From positions 1 through 32,000 of the forward strand of contig CALZJG010000053.1 in the NCBI GenBank assembly GCA_945787555.1: DNA of 32,000 nucleotides, read 5' to 3'. Source of the DNA: an uncultured Chromatiaceae bacterium (GTDB lineage: Bacteria > Pseudomonadota > Gammaproteobacteria > DRLM01). Below the pieces are notes generated by a model. It was not told the origin of the DNA and ran no database searches. It saw nothing but the letters and a program-made list of their open reading frames with translations. Position numbers and translations under genes: made by a program. Shown one piece after another: positions 21,854 through 30,661 of this stretch (the first letter of the stretch is position 1; the number at the start of each line of letters is the position of its first letter).

Positions 21854-22885
21854 ATGATCAAGGTGGGCATCGTTGGCGGCACGGGGTACACAGGCGTGGA
21901 ATTGCTGCGTTTGCTCGCCGTGCATCCGCAAGTGGAATTGCGCATTATTACTTCGCGCTCCGAGGCCGGTACGGCGGTGAGCGAGATGTTCCCCAATTTG
22001 CGTGACCATGTCGATTTGGCTTTCAGTGAACCCGATCCGGTGGCGTTGCGTGATTGCGACGTCGTGTTTTTCGCTACGCCCAACGGGACGGCCATGACCC
22101 AGGCCCGCGATCTGCTGGCGGAGGGGGTGCGCATCATCGACCTGGCGGCCGATTTCCGCCTTAAGGATCCGCTGGTGTGGGAGCAATGGTATGGCGTCCC
22201 TCACGCCTGTCCGGAATTGTTGGAAGGGGCGGTGTATGGGCTCCCCGAAGTCCATCGCGAGCGCCTGCGCGACGCGCGCTTGGTGGCCAATCCCGGTTGC
22301 TATCCCACGGCGGTGACCTTGGGTTTCCTACCCCTGATCGAGAATGGGCTGGTGGACACCCAGCGCTTGATCGCCGATGCCAAGTCTGGGGTCAGCGGTG
22401 CCGGTCGTAAGGCTGCCGCGGGTATGCTGTTGTGCGAGGCCAGTGAGAGTTTCAAGGCCTATGGCGTGCCCGGTCATCGCCATCTGCCGGAAATACGCCA
22501 AAACTTGGCCCAGGCGGCCGGGGCGGCGGTGGGCTTGACCTTCGTACCCCATCTCACACCTATGATACGCGGTATCCACGCTACGCTGTATGCCACCCTG
22601 CGCGACCCCTCCATCGATTTGCAGGCCGTGTATGCCCGCCGTTATGCGGGCGAGCCGTTCGTGGATGTGCTGTCGGCCGGTTCCCATCCCGAAACCCGCA
22701 GCGTGCGCGGCGCCAATCTGTGCCGGATCGGCGCGCACCGCCCGCAGCAGGGTGATACCGTGGTGGTGTTGTCGGTGATCGACAACTTGGTCAAGGGTGC
22801 GGCCGGGCAGGCGGTGCAGAATATGAACATCATGTTCAGTTTAGCCGAGACTACCGGCTTGCAAGGCATCGCATTGATGCCCTAG
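21854..22885 (+). CDS. argC: N-acetyl-gamma-glutamyl-phosphate reductase
   Basis: A 343-residue NADPH-dependent enzyme that reduces N-acetylglutamyl-5-phosphate to the semialdehyde in arginine biosynthesis. The nucleotide-binding motif [17 protein letters not shown] is at about residues 5-21, the catalytic Cys is in [10 protein letters not shown], and the conserved PGHRHLPEI and HLTPMIRGI segments are present. I start at ATG 21854 with GAGG about eight bases upstream; the frame is open further 5' only because the repeat element lacks stops there. It is the long-chain ArgC type. It opens the conserved argC - DUF6776 - bactofilin - erpA block. Confidence 0.96.
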   Translation: MIKVGIVGGTGYTGVELLRLLAVHPQVELRIITSRSEAGTAVSEMFPNLRDHVDLAFSEPDPVALRDCDVVFFATPNGTAMTQARDLLAEGVRIIDLAADFRLKDPLVWEQWYGVPHACPELLEGAVYGLPEVHRERLRDARLVANPGCYPTAVTLGFLPLIENGLVDTQRLIADAKSGVSGAGRKAAAGMLLCEASESFKAYGVPGHRHLPEIRQNLAQAAGAAVGLTFVPHLTPMIRGIHATLYATLRDPSIDLQAVYARRYAGEPFVDVLSAGSHPETRSVRGANLCRIGAHRPQQGDTVVVLSVIDNLVKGAAGQAVQNMNIMFSLAETTGLQGIALMP

Positions 22886-22933
22886 GGGACCGTTCCATAC
22901 CGTTCCTGCAGGCAACCCAAACATGAGTCTAGG

Positions 22934-23656
22934 ATGAATAACAACACTAAGCAGTTCGTCATCAAACTCCATCGACCGTGGCGCAAAGGGTTGTTGTGGT
23001 TGGTGCTGGTCGCGGTGCCGGCGCTGGGGTGGGGCTTGTTCGATTACGGTCGCAATCGGGCCGGTTATGACAGTGCCGAGGTGGCCCGTGAGCGGATCGC
23101 CATGCAAGCGGCTTTGGACGAATCGCGTGCAGCTGGCACTGTGTTGAGTCAGGAGGTGGCGAACTTGGAACGTCACCGCGAGATCGATCGCCAGGCCTAC
23201 GCCGAGATCGAAAACACCCTTAAGGTGCTGCAGCTGGAAAATCAGGAGCTGCGCGAGGATATCGCCTTTTTGCGCGGCATCGTCTCGCCCATTGAGTCGG
23301 CGCAGGGCATGCGCGTGCAAAGTCTGAGCTTCGCAGCTTCCGATGATACATCGCGCGGGTTTAGTTACAAATTGGTGTTGGTCCAGGTGACGCAGGAGGC
23401 GCGGTTGACCAAGGGCGTCATCCGGCTTACGGTGCAAGGCTTGCAGGAAGGCTCGCCCGCCGAACTTTCTTTAAAGGAGTTGGGGCAGAAATCTGAGCAG
23501 ATCCCCTTTGGGTTTAAGTATTTCCAAAGAGTGCAGGGGGAAGTGCAATTGCCGGAGGGTTTCGAGCCGGCACGGGCGGTGGTTAAGGTCGTCGCGGATC
23601 GCCCTAAAAAGGCTACATTGGAGCGCAGCTTCGAGTGGCGCGATATCGCGAGCTGA
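22934..23656 (+). CDS. DUF6776-like inner-membrane coiled-coil protein
   Basis: A 240-residue protein with a basic N-terminus, one membrane helix (about residues 19-37), a charged coiled coil (about 45-118, heptad-like ARERIAMQAALDE, VANLERHREI, LQLENQELREDIAFLRG), and a C-terminal beta-rich domain. Between argC and a bactofilin gene this matches the DUF6776 family known from the same place in gammaproteobacteria; no activity is assigned. Coiled-coil membrane proteins next to bactofilins often take part in cell-shape or division structures, an inference here. The ATG overlaps the stop of a four-codon frame (22923-22937) as ATGA. Confidence 0.82.
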   Translation: MNNNTKQFVIKLHRPWRKGLLWLVLVAVPALGWGLFDYGRNRAGYDSAEVARERIAMQAALDESRAAGTVLSQEVANLERHREIDRQAYAEIENTLKVLQLENQELREDIAFLRGIVSPIESAQGMRVQSLSFAASDDTSRGFSYKLVLVQVTQEARLTKGVIRLTVQGLQEGSPAELSLKELGQKSEQIPFGFKYFQRVQGEVQLPEGFEPARAVVKVVADRPKKATLERSFEWRDIAS

Positions 23657-23668
23657 GGGAGGGAAACC

Positions 23669-24115
23669 ATGTGGAACGGTAAACGACGCCGCGCGGCGGC
23701 CCGGGTGGATACGCTGGTAGGCGAGGGCACCTGCGTGCGGGGGGACGTGATGTTCAGTGGCGGCTTGCATGTCGACGGCGTCGTACAGGGGAATGTCATC
23801 GCCGACCCTGCTATCGGCGATGCCGTGGTCGTGCTTAGCGAGCATGGCCGTATCGAAGGGGAAGTGCAGGCGCCGCATGTCATCATCAATGGCGCCGTTT
23901 CCGGCGACGTGCGCGCCGTGGAGTGCGTGGAATTGGCGGCCCGGGCCCGGGTGCACGGCGATATCTATTATCACCGTATCGAGATGGCCATGGGCGCGGA
24001 AGTGAACGGACAGCTGGTCCATATGGTCGAAGCCGAAGAACCCCGTTCCCTGCCGGCGCCGGATCGCGCCGAGGCCCACGCCGCCCGCACTGTGGAGCAC
24101 ATTTCTTCGAGCTGA
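23669..24115 (+). CDS. bactofilin (polymer-forming cytoskeletal protein)
   Basis: A 148-residue protein with a central bactofilin beta-helix (about residues 16-120) made of repeats such as VRGDVMFSGGLHVDGVVQGNV, GRIEGEVQAPHVIINGAVSGDV and ARVHGDIYYHRIEMAMGAEVNGQL. Short disordered ends flank it, basic at the N-terminus, as in the family. Bactofilins form nucleotide-free membrane-associated filaments that position peptidoglycan enzymes. The ATG has GGGAGGG about six bases upstream and follows the DUF6776 gene by 12 bases. The M23 peptidase at 26980 in the same conserved neighbourhood could be a functional partner, as seen for bactofilin-peptidase pairs elsewhere. Confidence 0.94.
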   Translation: MWNGKRRRAAARVDTLVGEGTCVRGDVMFSGGLHVDGVVQGNVIADPAIGDAVVVLSEHGRIEGEVQAPHVIINGAVSGDVRAVECVELAARARVHGDIYYHRIEMAMGAEVNGQLVHMVEAEEPRSLPAPDRAEAHAARTVEHISSS

Positions 24116-24124
24116 AGGGAAAAG

Positions 24125-24154
24125 TTGATCGTGCCGATAGGTAAATGAGATAAT
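24125..24154 (+). promoter_or_regulatory. candidate sigma-70 promoter of erpA
   Basis: TTGATC at 24125-24130 and GATAAT at 24149-24154 with an 18-base spacer, 40 bases before the erpA ATG. The -10 matches five of six consensus positions and the -35 four of six. Confidence 0.5.
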
Positions 24155-24193
24155 GTCCACCAATTTGGTTATTTAGAATCTTGGAGTGCCACT

Positions 24194-24547
24194 ATGAGCG
24201 TACCCGCTGTCGAGGCCCAGCCTCCCCTGATTTTCTCTGAATCGGCTGCCAACAAGGTCAAGCAGCTGATCCAAGAAGAGGGTAACGACGCCCTCAAGCT
24301 GCGTGTTTTCATCAGCGGCGGCGGCTGTTCGGGGTTTCAGTACGGTTTCACTTTTGATGAAGCTATCAATGACGGCGATACTGCCGTGGTGACGAGCGGC
24401 GTTACGCTGTTGATCGACCCGATGAGTTTTCAGTACCTGGCCGGGGCTGAGATCGATTACACCGAAGGTCTCGAAGGCGAGCAATTCGTGATTCGCAATC
24501 CCAACGCCAGCACGACCTGCGGCTGCGGTTCGTCGTTCTCCGTCTGA
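24194..24547 (+). CDS. erpA: A-type iron-sulfur carrier protein ErpA
   Basis: A 117-residue A-type carrier with the three conserved cysteines in GGGCSGF and TTCGCGSSF at the C-terminus. ErpA delivers Fe-S clusters to apoproteins, including enzymes of isoprenoid synthesis and respiration. Length and the [19 protein letters not shown] core match ErpA rather than IscA. The ATG has GGAG seven bases upstream. The gene has its own candidate promoter and is followed by a clear intrinsic terminator, so it is probably mostly a single transcription unit. Confidence 0.95.
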   Translation: MSVPAVEAQPPLIFSESAANKVKQLIQEEGNDALKLRVFISGGGCSGFQYGFTFDEAINDGDTAVVTSGVTLLIDPMSFQYLAGAEIDYTEGLEGEQFVIRNPNASTTCGCGSSFSV

Positions 24548-24570
24548 TCGCGTTACTGTAGTTCTAAAGG

Positions 24571-24607
24571 ACGGGGCGTCCAGGAGACGCCCCGTTTCTT
24601 ATTTTGT
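24571..24607 (+). terminator. intrinsic terminator after erpA
   Basis: A ten-pair stem (ACGGGGCGTC at 24571-24580 with GACGCCCCGT at 24586-24595), a five-base CAGGA loop, and a T-rich tail (TTCTTATTTTGTT) directly after it. Confidence 0.9.
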
Positions 24608-24647
24608 TATCCTTGGGTTTATTTCCCCCCGCTGTGATGGTTTTCTG

Positions 24648-25805
24648 ATGAACGAATACGTGCCTGGCTTAGAAGGCGTGCCTGCGACTCGCTCCAACAT
24701 CTCGCACATCGACGGTGAGCAAGGCGTGCTCGCCTATCGGGGCTACCCGATCGCCGAATTGGCCGAACACAGCTCGTTCGAGGAAACAGCGCTGTTGTTG
24801 TTGGACGGCCAGCTGCCCACGACACAAGAGTTGGCCGATTTCGATACCCAGCTGCGCACCAACCGGCGCATGAAATACAACATTCGCGCCATGATGAAGA
24901 GCCTGCCGTCCTCGGGTCATCCCATGGAGATGTTGCAGACGGCGGTGGCGAGTCTGGGTATGTTCTATCCGGGTCGCGAACGTCTTACCGGCCCCAATGC
25001 GTGGGAGGACCTGGAGTACGTGCATGGCATGTCGGTGCGCATTATCGCTCGCATGGCCACCTTGGTTGCGATGTGGGAGCACATCCGCAATGGTTACGAT
25101 CCCGTTGAACCGCGCACCGATCTCAATCACGCCGAGAATTTTCTATACATGCTGACCGGTGAAGATCCCGATCCGTTCTTCGCCAAAGTATTGGATGTCT
25201 CGTTGGTGCTGCATGCCGAGCACACCATCAATGCCTCGACTTTCGCAGCGCTGGTCGCGGGCTCAACGTTGGCCACTCCCAGTGCGGTGGTGGCAGTCGC
25301 CATCGGCACGCTGTTTGGCCCCTTGCACGGCGGCGCCAATCAAAAAGTGGTGGAGATGCTGGCCGAGATCGGTGCGCCCGACAAAGCCAAACCTTGGCTG
25401 GACAAACAGCTCGCCGCCAAGGGGAAGATTTGGGGCATGGGGCATCGTGAGTACAAGGTCAAGGATCCGCGCGCGATCATTTTGCAGCGCTTGATGGAAA
25501 AGATGGTCGATTACCAGGGTGGCAAGGTCAGCCCGCTGTTCGAAACTGCGCTGGCCCTGGAAGAGGCGGCCGTCGAGCGTTTAGGCCCTAAGGGAGTGTA
25601 TCCCAACGTCGATTATTATTCCGGCATTCTATACGCTGAGATGGGCATACCCGGCGATCAATTCACGTCCATCTTCGCCATGGCGCGTTGTGCCGGTTGG
25701 TTGGCCCATTGGCGCGAGCAACTGCGCTATAATCGTATCTTTCGTCCCACCCAGATGTACACCGGAGAGGATGTGCGTAGCTACGTTCCGATCAAGCAGC
25801 GCTAG
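24648..25805 (+). CDS. gltA: citrate synthase
   Basis: A 385-residue citrate synthase condensing oxaloacetate and acetyl-CoA. The catalytic regions are visible: LHAEHTINAS (about residues 188-197), GPLHGGANQ with the second His, and PNVDYYSG with the Asp; the CoA-binding WGMGHREYKVKDPRA segment is intact. Its length and lack of an N-terminal zinc domain fit the short dimeric form, not the longer NADH-sensitive E. coli type. 2-Methylcitrate synthase has a similar fold and cannot be excluded, but no prp genes are nearby. The ATG at 24648 has no good Shine-Dalgarno, but the frame has a stop shortly upstream. It sits between erpA and anmK, an added gene relative to the common order, and is convergent with anmK at 15 bases. 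Confidence 0.92.
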   Translation: MNEYVPGLEGVPATRSNISHIDGEQGVLAYRGYPIAELAEHSSFEETALLLLDGQLPTTQELADFDTQLRTNRRMKYNIRAMMKSLPSSGHPMEMLQTAVASLGMFYPGRERLTGPNAWEDLEYVHGMSVRIIARMATLVAMWEHIRNGYDPVEPRTDLNHAENFLYMLTGEDPDPFFAKVLDVSLVLHAEHTINASTFAALVAGSTLATPSAVVAVAIGTLFGPLHGGANQKVVEMLAEIGAPDKAKPWLDKQLAAKGKIWGMGHREYKVKDPRAIILQRLMEKMVDYQGGKVSPLFETALALEEAAVERLGPKGVYPNVDYYSGILYAEMGIPGDQFTSIFAMARCAGWLAHWREQLRYNRIFRPTQMYTGEDVRSYVPIKQR

Positions 25806-25820
25806 CGCTCACTGCACGTT

Positions 25821-26954
25821 TCACTTTCCGACTCTGCCTGGATAGATCGCCCCTAGCACCACCGCATGACGCGCGCCGGTGACGTTGGGGAGATTGCCAG
25901 GCTTACCTTCCAGTGTTTGTTTCGCCAGCCAGGCGAAGGCGGTGGCTTCCACCCATTGCGGATCGATGCCGTAGTCGAGGGTAGAGGTGACGGCGCGCGG
26001 GGCCAGCAGACTTCTTATGCGAGCCATCAAGGCGTGATTGCTTATGCCGCCGCCACAGACCAGTACGCGCTGCGTGGTGGGTGCATGATTGGCCACCGCG
26101 GCGGCAATGCTACGCGCTGTCAATTCGCATAAGGTCGCTTGCACGTCCACCGCCGCTGGGGTGGGGTCTATCCCGTTCTGCGCCCGCAGCAGCCAGGCGA
26201 GGTTGAAATACTCCGGGCCGGTGGATTTGGGCGGTGGTCGTTCGAAATAGGCATCATCGAGCAGTTTTGCCAGCAAGGTCGGGTGGACTTGCCCGCTGGT
26301 GGCCCAGCGGCCTTGATCGTCGTAGGCGTGGCCGAGGTGACGCACGGCCCAGGCATCCAGCAAGGTATTGGCCGGCCCGGTGTCGTAGCCCCGCACGGGG
26401 GCGTTGGCATCACCAGGCAAGACGGTGATGTTGGCGATGCCGCCAAGGTTGAGTACCAGCCTATCCTCGCCACGACTGGTGAAGACCGCGGCGTGAAAGG
26501 CCGGCACCAGCGGTGCGCCTTGGCCGCCCGCGGCGATGTCGCGGCGCCGGAAGTCGGCTACGGTGGTAATGCCCGTATCTTCGGCAATGATGTTCGGGTC
26601 ACCGAGTTGCCAACTGCTGGGTTTTTCGCCGCCGGGGCGATGCAGCACGGTCTGGCCGTGGCTGCCGATGGCGCGCACGCGGGCGTCTGTTACCCCGCTA
26701 GCGGTGATCAGTTCGCGCGCGGCTAGCGCGAACAGCTGCCCCAGTTGCACGTCGAGCGCCGTCACCCTGGCGAGTTCGTGCTTGCCATGCGCCAGAGTGC
26801 GCACTGCGTCACGCAGCGATGTCGGCATGGGCATGTGGTGATGATGGAGAGTTTGCGGCGCGCTGGTCGTGGTGTCGAAGGCCGCCAGCACGGCATCGAT
26901 GCCGTCCATGCTGGTGCCGGACATTAGGCCGATATAGTGTTCGGGGAGAGTCAT
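25821..26954 (-). CDS. anmK: anhydro-N-acetylmuramic acid kinase
   Basis: A 377-residue sugar kinase that opens and phosphorylates 1,6-anhydro-MurNAc from cell-wall turnover to MurNAc-6-phosphate. The ATP-binding motif IGLMSGTSMDGID is at about residues 8-20, DFRRRDIAAGGQGAPLVP gives the catalytic Asp region, NLGGIANITVLP and GYDTGPAN form the sugar site, and VCGGGISN is the second phosphate loop. Full family length. It lies 25 bases after the M23 peptidase gene on the same strand and both act on peptidoglycan or its fragments, so co-transcription is likely. The ribosome site is weak. Confidence 0.96.
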   Translation of the reverse strand: MTLPEHYIGLMSGTSMDGIDAVLAAFDTTTSAPQTLHHHHMPMPTSLRDAVRTLAHGKHELARVTALDVQLGQLFALAARELITASGVTDARVRAIGSHGQTVLHRPGGEKPSSWQLGDPNIIAEDTGITTVADFRRRDIAAGGQGAPLVPAFHAAVFTSRGEDRLVLNLGGIANITVLPGDANAPVRGYDTGPANTLLDAWAVRHLGHAYDDQGRWATSGQVHPTLLAKLLDDAYFERPPPKSTGPEYFNLAWLLRAQNGIDPTPAAVDVQATLCELTARSIAAAVANHAPTTQRVLVCGGGISNHALMARIRSLLAPRAVTSTLDYGIDPQWVEATAFAWLAKQTLEGKPGNLPNVTGARHAVVLGAIYPGRVGK

Positions 26955-26979
26955 GGCCGCGCGTGCTCGCGCCAGAGCC

Positions 26980-28350
26980 TCAACGCTGGGCGGTGGTGAC
27001 GGTGGTCAACGCGGCCAACTGCGCTAACAGCGGTTGAATCTTGGTCTCGAAGTCGCGTCGATATTCCGGGGCGATAGGGACCGCCTCCGGCAATTTAACG
27101 GTGAGCGGGTTGCGGTGTACGCCATCGACGCGGAATTCGTAATGCAAATGCGGGCCGGTGGCCAATCCCGATGATCCGACATAGCCAATGATCTGGCCTT
27201 GCTTGACGCGGCTCCCGCTCGGGAGGCCGCGCGCATAACGCTTCAGGTGGGCGTATAGCGTGCTGTAACGGCTGCCGTGTTGAATTTGGACTGTTTTTCC
27301 ATAGCCGCCGCGCGCGCCGCGGTAAGTGATTTTGCCGTCACCGGCTGCCTTGACCGGTGTGCCGGTGGGGGCGGCATAGTCCACGCCCTTATGGGCGCGT
27401 ATGCGGTTCAGCACCGGATGCAGCCGCCCCGTACTGAAATGCGAGCTGATGCGGCGAAAGTCCACCGGGGTGCGGAGAAAGGCCTTGCGCAGGCTTCTGC
27501 CATTGGGGTCGAAGTAGCTGGTATTCCCTGCCTTGTCGGTGTAGCGCACCGCACGGTAGACCTTGCCGCGATTGACGAACTCGGCGGCGAGAATATCGCC
27601 ATCGCGTAATTTCTTACCGTCGATATAAAGTTCATCGTAGAGGACCGTGAATTGGTCGCCTTGGCGGATGTCCAGTGCGAAGTCGATGTCCCAGCCGAAA
27701 ATGCCGGCCAGTTGCATGGTAAGGCCGTCCGACACGCCGGCTTTTGAGGCGGCCATGAACAATGAATCATGTATGACGCCCGTGGCGTGAGACTTGCGAC
27801 GGTCGGCCGGGCGCTCGATGGTGGTGCTGCGATACGTATCACCGTCGCGCACTACCCGCAAGGATTCCAGTGCGCTGCTGTCGTACACCAGTTCTTGTAG
27901 GGTGTTGTCCTGGTCTACGCCCAGTTTAATGATCTGTCCGGGATGGATGCGATTGAGTTGCGCCGCCGTTTCCTTGTCGGAGGTCATGACGGCATGTAAC
28001 GACTGTCCGCTCAACCCATGGCGAGAGAATATTGCAGCTAAATTGTCGCCACGGCGCACGGTCACTTCATCCCATGCCAGGGGGGCGCCTTCTGGCTGTG
28101 TTTGCACAGCCTCCACAGGCGCCGGAGCGGCGTCGCCGGGCAGATCTTCAGCAAAAGGCGCTAGCGCCGTTTCCGGTGTGACCTCATATTGAGGCAGTGA
28201 GAGATCCATGGTTTGCAGGGGCTGCGAGCGGGTCGCCTCGGCGTCGCCAGGCCGCAGGCTCAACACCGCACCCGTGGCCAGCAAAGTGACGCCCAAGGCG
28301 AGCCAATGTGCGTGGCTGAGGAAGGATTTGTAGTTGAGCGCTGGTGGCAT
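26980..28350 (-). CDS. M23-family murein DD-endopeptidase, MepM-like
   Basis: A 456-residue envelope peptidase. It has one N-terminal membrane helix (about residues 14-32), a Pro/Ala-rich linker, an OapA/LysM-like region starting VTVRRGDNLAAIFSRHGLSG (about 96-165), a middle beta domain, and a C-terminal LytM/M23 domain with the zinc ligands in HKGVDYAAP and HLHYEF. The same architecture occurs in E. coli MepM (YebA), which cleaves peptidoglycan cross-links. It precedes anmK on the minus strand, the same arrangement as in pseudomonads. A weak promoter candidate lies 64 bases upstream. Confidence 0.94.
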   Translation of the reverse strand: MPPALNYKSFLSHAHWLALGVTLLATGAVLSLRPGDAEATRSQPLQTMDLSLPQYEVTPETALAPFAEDLPGDAAPAPVEAVQTQPEGAPLAWDEVTVRRGDNLAAIFSRHGLSGQSLHAVMTSDKETAAQLNRIHPGQIIKLGVDQDNTLQELVYDSSALESLRVVRDGDTYRSTTIERPADRRKSHATGVIHDSLFMAASKAGVSDGLTMQLAGIFGWDIDFALDIRQGDQFTVLYDELYIDGKKLRDGDILAAEFVNRGKVYRAVRYTDKAGNTSYFDPNGRSLRKAFLRTPVDFRRISSHFSTGRLHPVLNRIRAHKGVDYAAPTGTPVKAAGDGKITYRGARGGYGKTVQIQHGSRYSTLYAHLKRYARGLPSGSRVKQGQIIGYVGSSGLATGPHLHYEFRVDGVHRNPLTVKLPEAVPIAPEYRRDFETKIQPLLAQLAALTTVTTAQR

Positions 28351-28413
28351 GAATTTTCATCCTGAATAATGACTACGGCCTGTTTTCGCCAGCCGCTTCC
28401 CTGCAAAGTGTAA

Positions 28414-28443
28414 AGGGTATCCCGGGCCTTGGGATGGCGTCAA
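28414..28443 (-). promoter_or_regulatory. weak promoter candidate for the M23 peptidase gene
   Basis: On the minus strand TTGACG (28443-28438) and TACCCT (28419-28414) are separated by 18 bases. The -10 is poor, so this is a low-confidence call. Confidence 0.3.
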
Positions 28444-28511
28444 TTCACCGTGCACATTAATCATGGCTGCAGAGGACGTCCTCGACCAGGAACGGCATCA
28501 CAGTTCGCGCC

Positions 28512-29513
28512 TTAAGTGCCCGTCGGCTGGGAGCGGGCGTCTCCATCGTTGCTTGCCTGGACTTGCGCAACCTTTACGCAGTTCCTGCCGGAGTCTTTGG
28601 CCTTGTATAAAGCCACGTCCGCAGCTTCAATCAGATTCTCATAACGCGTCATATGCGGCATCCATTGGGCGATGCCGGCGCTTATTGAAATGGGTATTGC
28701 GATATTTTCGTGTTGCACGGGTTGATCAGCAATGCGCGCGCGCAGTCGTTCCGCCAGTATTTCGGCGCCTTCGCTGGTGGTTTCGGGGAGGATGAGCGCG
28801 AATTCCTCGCCGCCGTAGCGACCGGCGGTGTCGGATTGGCGCAATCCGGCGGTGACCCGCTGCGCGGCGTTGCGCAGCACTTCGTCACCGGCCAAATGGC
28901 CGTGGGTGTCGTTGACATTCTTGAAGTGATCCAGATCCAGCAGCACCAGCGACATATTGCCGCCGTAACGACGAACGCGGCTGAATTCCTTGGCCAGGGT
29001 TTCCTCCAGGAAGCGACGGTTGTAAATGCCAGTGAGGCCGTCGCGATTGCTGGCCTCGGCCAGTGATTGCATGGCTTTCTTGAGCATGTTCTGGTAAATG
29101 CTGGTGTCGGTGACGTCCAGCAAGCTGACGCATACGTGTTGCACCTCGCCCTCGGCATCCTTGACGGGCATGAAAGTGCAGTTCTGCTGCATGTGGTCGA
29201 TGCCGCCGGTGACCGGGCGGTTGTGGGCGAATTTGAAAATATAGGGGCGCTGTTCCCAGGTGGTGAAGGCGAAGTTCTTCAAGATAAACACACTATTGAT
29301 CTTGCGCTCCAACATATCGCGCGGCAGTTCGGGAAAACATTCGAAGAGATTCTTGCCTATGACATCCTCGGCACGTAATCCGCTATGGCTTTCCATGAAG
29401 CGGTTCCACAAGACGATTGCCATGTCGCGATTGACCGAAAACACGCCGACATTGATGCGCTCGATGACGTACTCGTGCAAGGGAGGTGATTGGGGCTGCA
29501 GGTTTGTGTTCAT
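28512..29513 (-). CDS. PAS-GGDEF diguanylate cyclase
   Basis: A 333-residue soluble protein with an N-terminal PAS domain (about residues 12-135, closing with LLDVTDTSIYQ), a short helical linker and a GGDEF domain. The active site is GGEEF (234-238) and the inhibitory site is RQSD (225-228), so it should make c-di-GMP from GTP with product feedback. It has no membrane segments, so the signal is intracellular. Its ATG shares one base with the CheC-like stop (TAATG), making it the output gene of a three-gene cassette with a response regulator and a phosphatase. Confidence 0.94.
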   Translation of the reverse strand: MNTNLQPQSPPLHEYVIERINVGVFSVNRDMAIVLWNRFMESHSGLRAEDVIGKNLFECFPELPRDMLERKINSVFILKNFAFTTWEQRPYIFKFAHNRPVTGGIDHMQQNCTFMPVKDAEGEVQHVCVSLLDVTDTSIYQNMLKKAMQSLAEASNRDGLTGIYNRRFLEETLAKEFSRVRRYGGNMSLVLLDLDHFKNVNDTHGHLAGDEVLRNAAQRVTAGLRQSDTAGRYGGEEFALILPETTSEGAEILAERLRARIADQPVQHENIAIPISISAGIAQWMPHMTRYENLIEAADVALYKAKDSGRNCVKVAQVQASNDGDARSQPTGT

Positions 29514-30130
29514 TAGATGGCCGCGATGAATTCGTTTAAGGACTCGCCCAGTGTTGCGATGGCATCCTCGGCCATCATAATCAATAGATGGCTTTTAAAA
29601 TTTTTCTCTTCCAAAGTGAAGTTTACCTCCACCTTGAGGCAATAATTCCATGGTAAGTTGTTGCCGGTCAGCACGCGATCGGGCGTGACGTTCTCGCTGA
29701 TGATGGAGGGCGCGGAGAAAGTGAGGTCGGCGTCGAGCTGTTCGGCGACGCCATTGAGGCAAGCGCCGACCAGGATGTTGCTGACGTCGAACAAGACTTC
29801 CTTTTCGGTTTGAGCGTCGACGCTGTGTTCGTAGCCCATCAAGTCACTCAGCGCGCTAACGCTGCCTGAGGTGAAAATGACAATTGCCTCGCCGCGCAAG
29901 TGACTGGAGAAAGACTGCCTTACCGCGGTGACTTCGGTGGTTGCATCATCCATTAGGGCGGCAACGCTTTGTGATACCTGCTCGGCCTCGATGAGGCGGA
30001 TACGCGGTACTGACAAGACCACGAAGGTGTCCAGTACGCGGGCCAGTGAGTCGCCCGCCTGCCCCATCGCGATATTGACGATTTCCTGGAGGGCGTCGGT
30101 CTGATCGGCGCTGAGCGTTACGATGCTCAT
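29513..30130 (-). CDS. CheC-like response-regulator phosphatase
   Basis: A 205-residue protein of the CheC/CheX/FliY phosphatase family. The first active-site motif, D...E..N followed by a conserved Pro, is seen in DALQEIVNIAMGQAGDSLARVL and VPRI. A second copy (EVLFDVSNILVGACLNGVAEQL, then SAP) has Asp where the usual Glu stands. Two such motifs and this length fit CheC rather than CheX. CheC proteins remove phosphate from CheY-like receivers; the likely target is the receiver encoded just upstream, with which it overlaps by ATGA. There are no chemotaxis or flagellar genes in the window. Confidence 0.88.
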   Translation of the reverse strand: MSIVTLSADQTDALQEIVNIAMGQAGDSLARVLDTFVVLSVPRIRLIEAEQVSQSVAALMDDATTEVTAVRQSFSSHLRGEAIVIFTSGSVSALSDLMGYEHSVDAQTEKEVLFDVSNILVGACLNGVAEQLDADLTFSAPSIISENVTPDRVLTGNNLPWNYCLKVEVNFTLEEKNFKSHLLIMMAEDAIATLGESLNEFIAAI

Positions 30131-30492
30131 AGGATGCCGAATTCCTCTAGCACGGCGCTTATCTCTTTTGTTTTGACCGGCTTGCGTAGAAACGCAATGG
30201 CGCCCAGGGCCTTGACGCGCTCCTGCGCCTTGGGTTGGACATCAGCGGAAATGACGATGACAAAGGCATTGAGTCCTTCCTTCTTTAGATTTTCCAGTAC
30301 CTCATAGCCGTCCATCACCGGCATGGTGAGATCCAGGAATATCACATGCGCATTGCCGCCGCGGTAAGCTTCTAGCGCCTCTTGGCCGTTGCTAGCCTGC
30401 GTGACCTCCACGTTCCAATCGGCCGGTAAGGCTTTGATGAGGAGCTTGCGCGACATTGCGGAGTCATCCACTACCAGTATGGGGGTGGCCAT
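30127..30492 (-). CDS. single-domain CheY-like response regulator
   Basis: A 121-residue receiver with all key residues: acidic pair Asp9-Asp10, phospho-acceptor Asp54 (IFLDLTMPVMDG), Ser82 and Lys104 followed by Pro. No output domain is present. I start at ATG 30492 because GGAGG lies about eight bases upstream; an in-frame ATG ten codons earlier has no such site. It is first in the cassette with the CheC-like phosphatase and PAS-GGDEF cyclase, which suggests that its phosphorylation state tunes c-di-GMP output. The cognate kinase is not in the window. Confidence 0.93.
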   Translation of the reverse strand: MATPILVVDDSAMSRKLLIKALPADWNVEVTQASNGQEALEAYRGGNAHVIFLDLTMPVMDGYEVLENLKKEGLNAFVIVISADVQPKAQERVKALGAIAFLRKPVKTKEISAVLEEFGIL

Positions 30493-30624
30493 ACTTATTT
30501 CCTCCAAGGGCTTTCCATTCACGTGTACTTAACGGCGCTCGCCGGGGGAACATTAGTCTTGCCATGAGATCTTCGCGGGTGCCTCGGGCCGGCGGGGGGA
30601 GCGGCCCTTCCGCAGGGAAGGCTA

Positions 30625-30633
30625 TGCTAATCT
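30625..30633 (+). promoter_or_regulatory. candidate extended -10 promoter of tyrS
   Basis: TG-C-TAATCT at 30625-30633 forms an extended -10 about 29 bases before the tyrS ATG. No good -35 is seen. A small inverted repeat (CCTTCC/GGAAGG at 30606-30621) lies immediately upstream. Confidence 0.45.
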
Positions 30634-30661
30634 AGGCCCCATTTTTTGCGGAGGAGCGGGC

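Noticed and set aside
30523-30620. Possible sigma-54 promoter for the response regulator cassette (minus strand TGGCA...)
   Set aside because: The GG element has no GC at the required distance (GT instead), so the match is not convincing.
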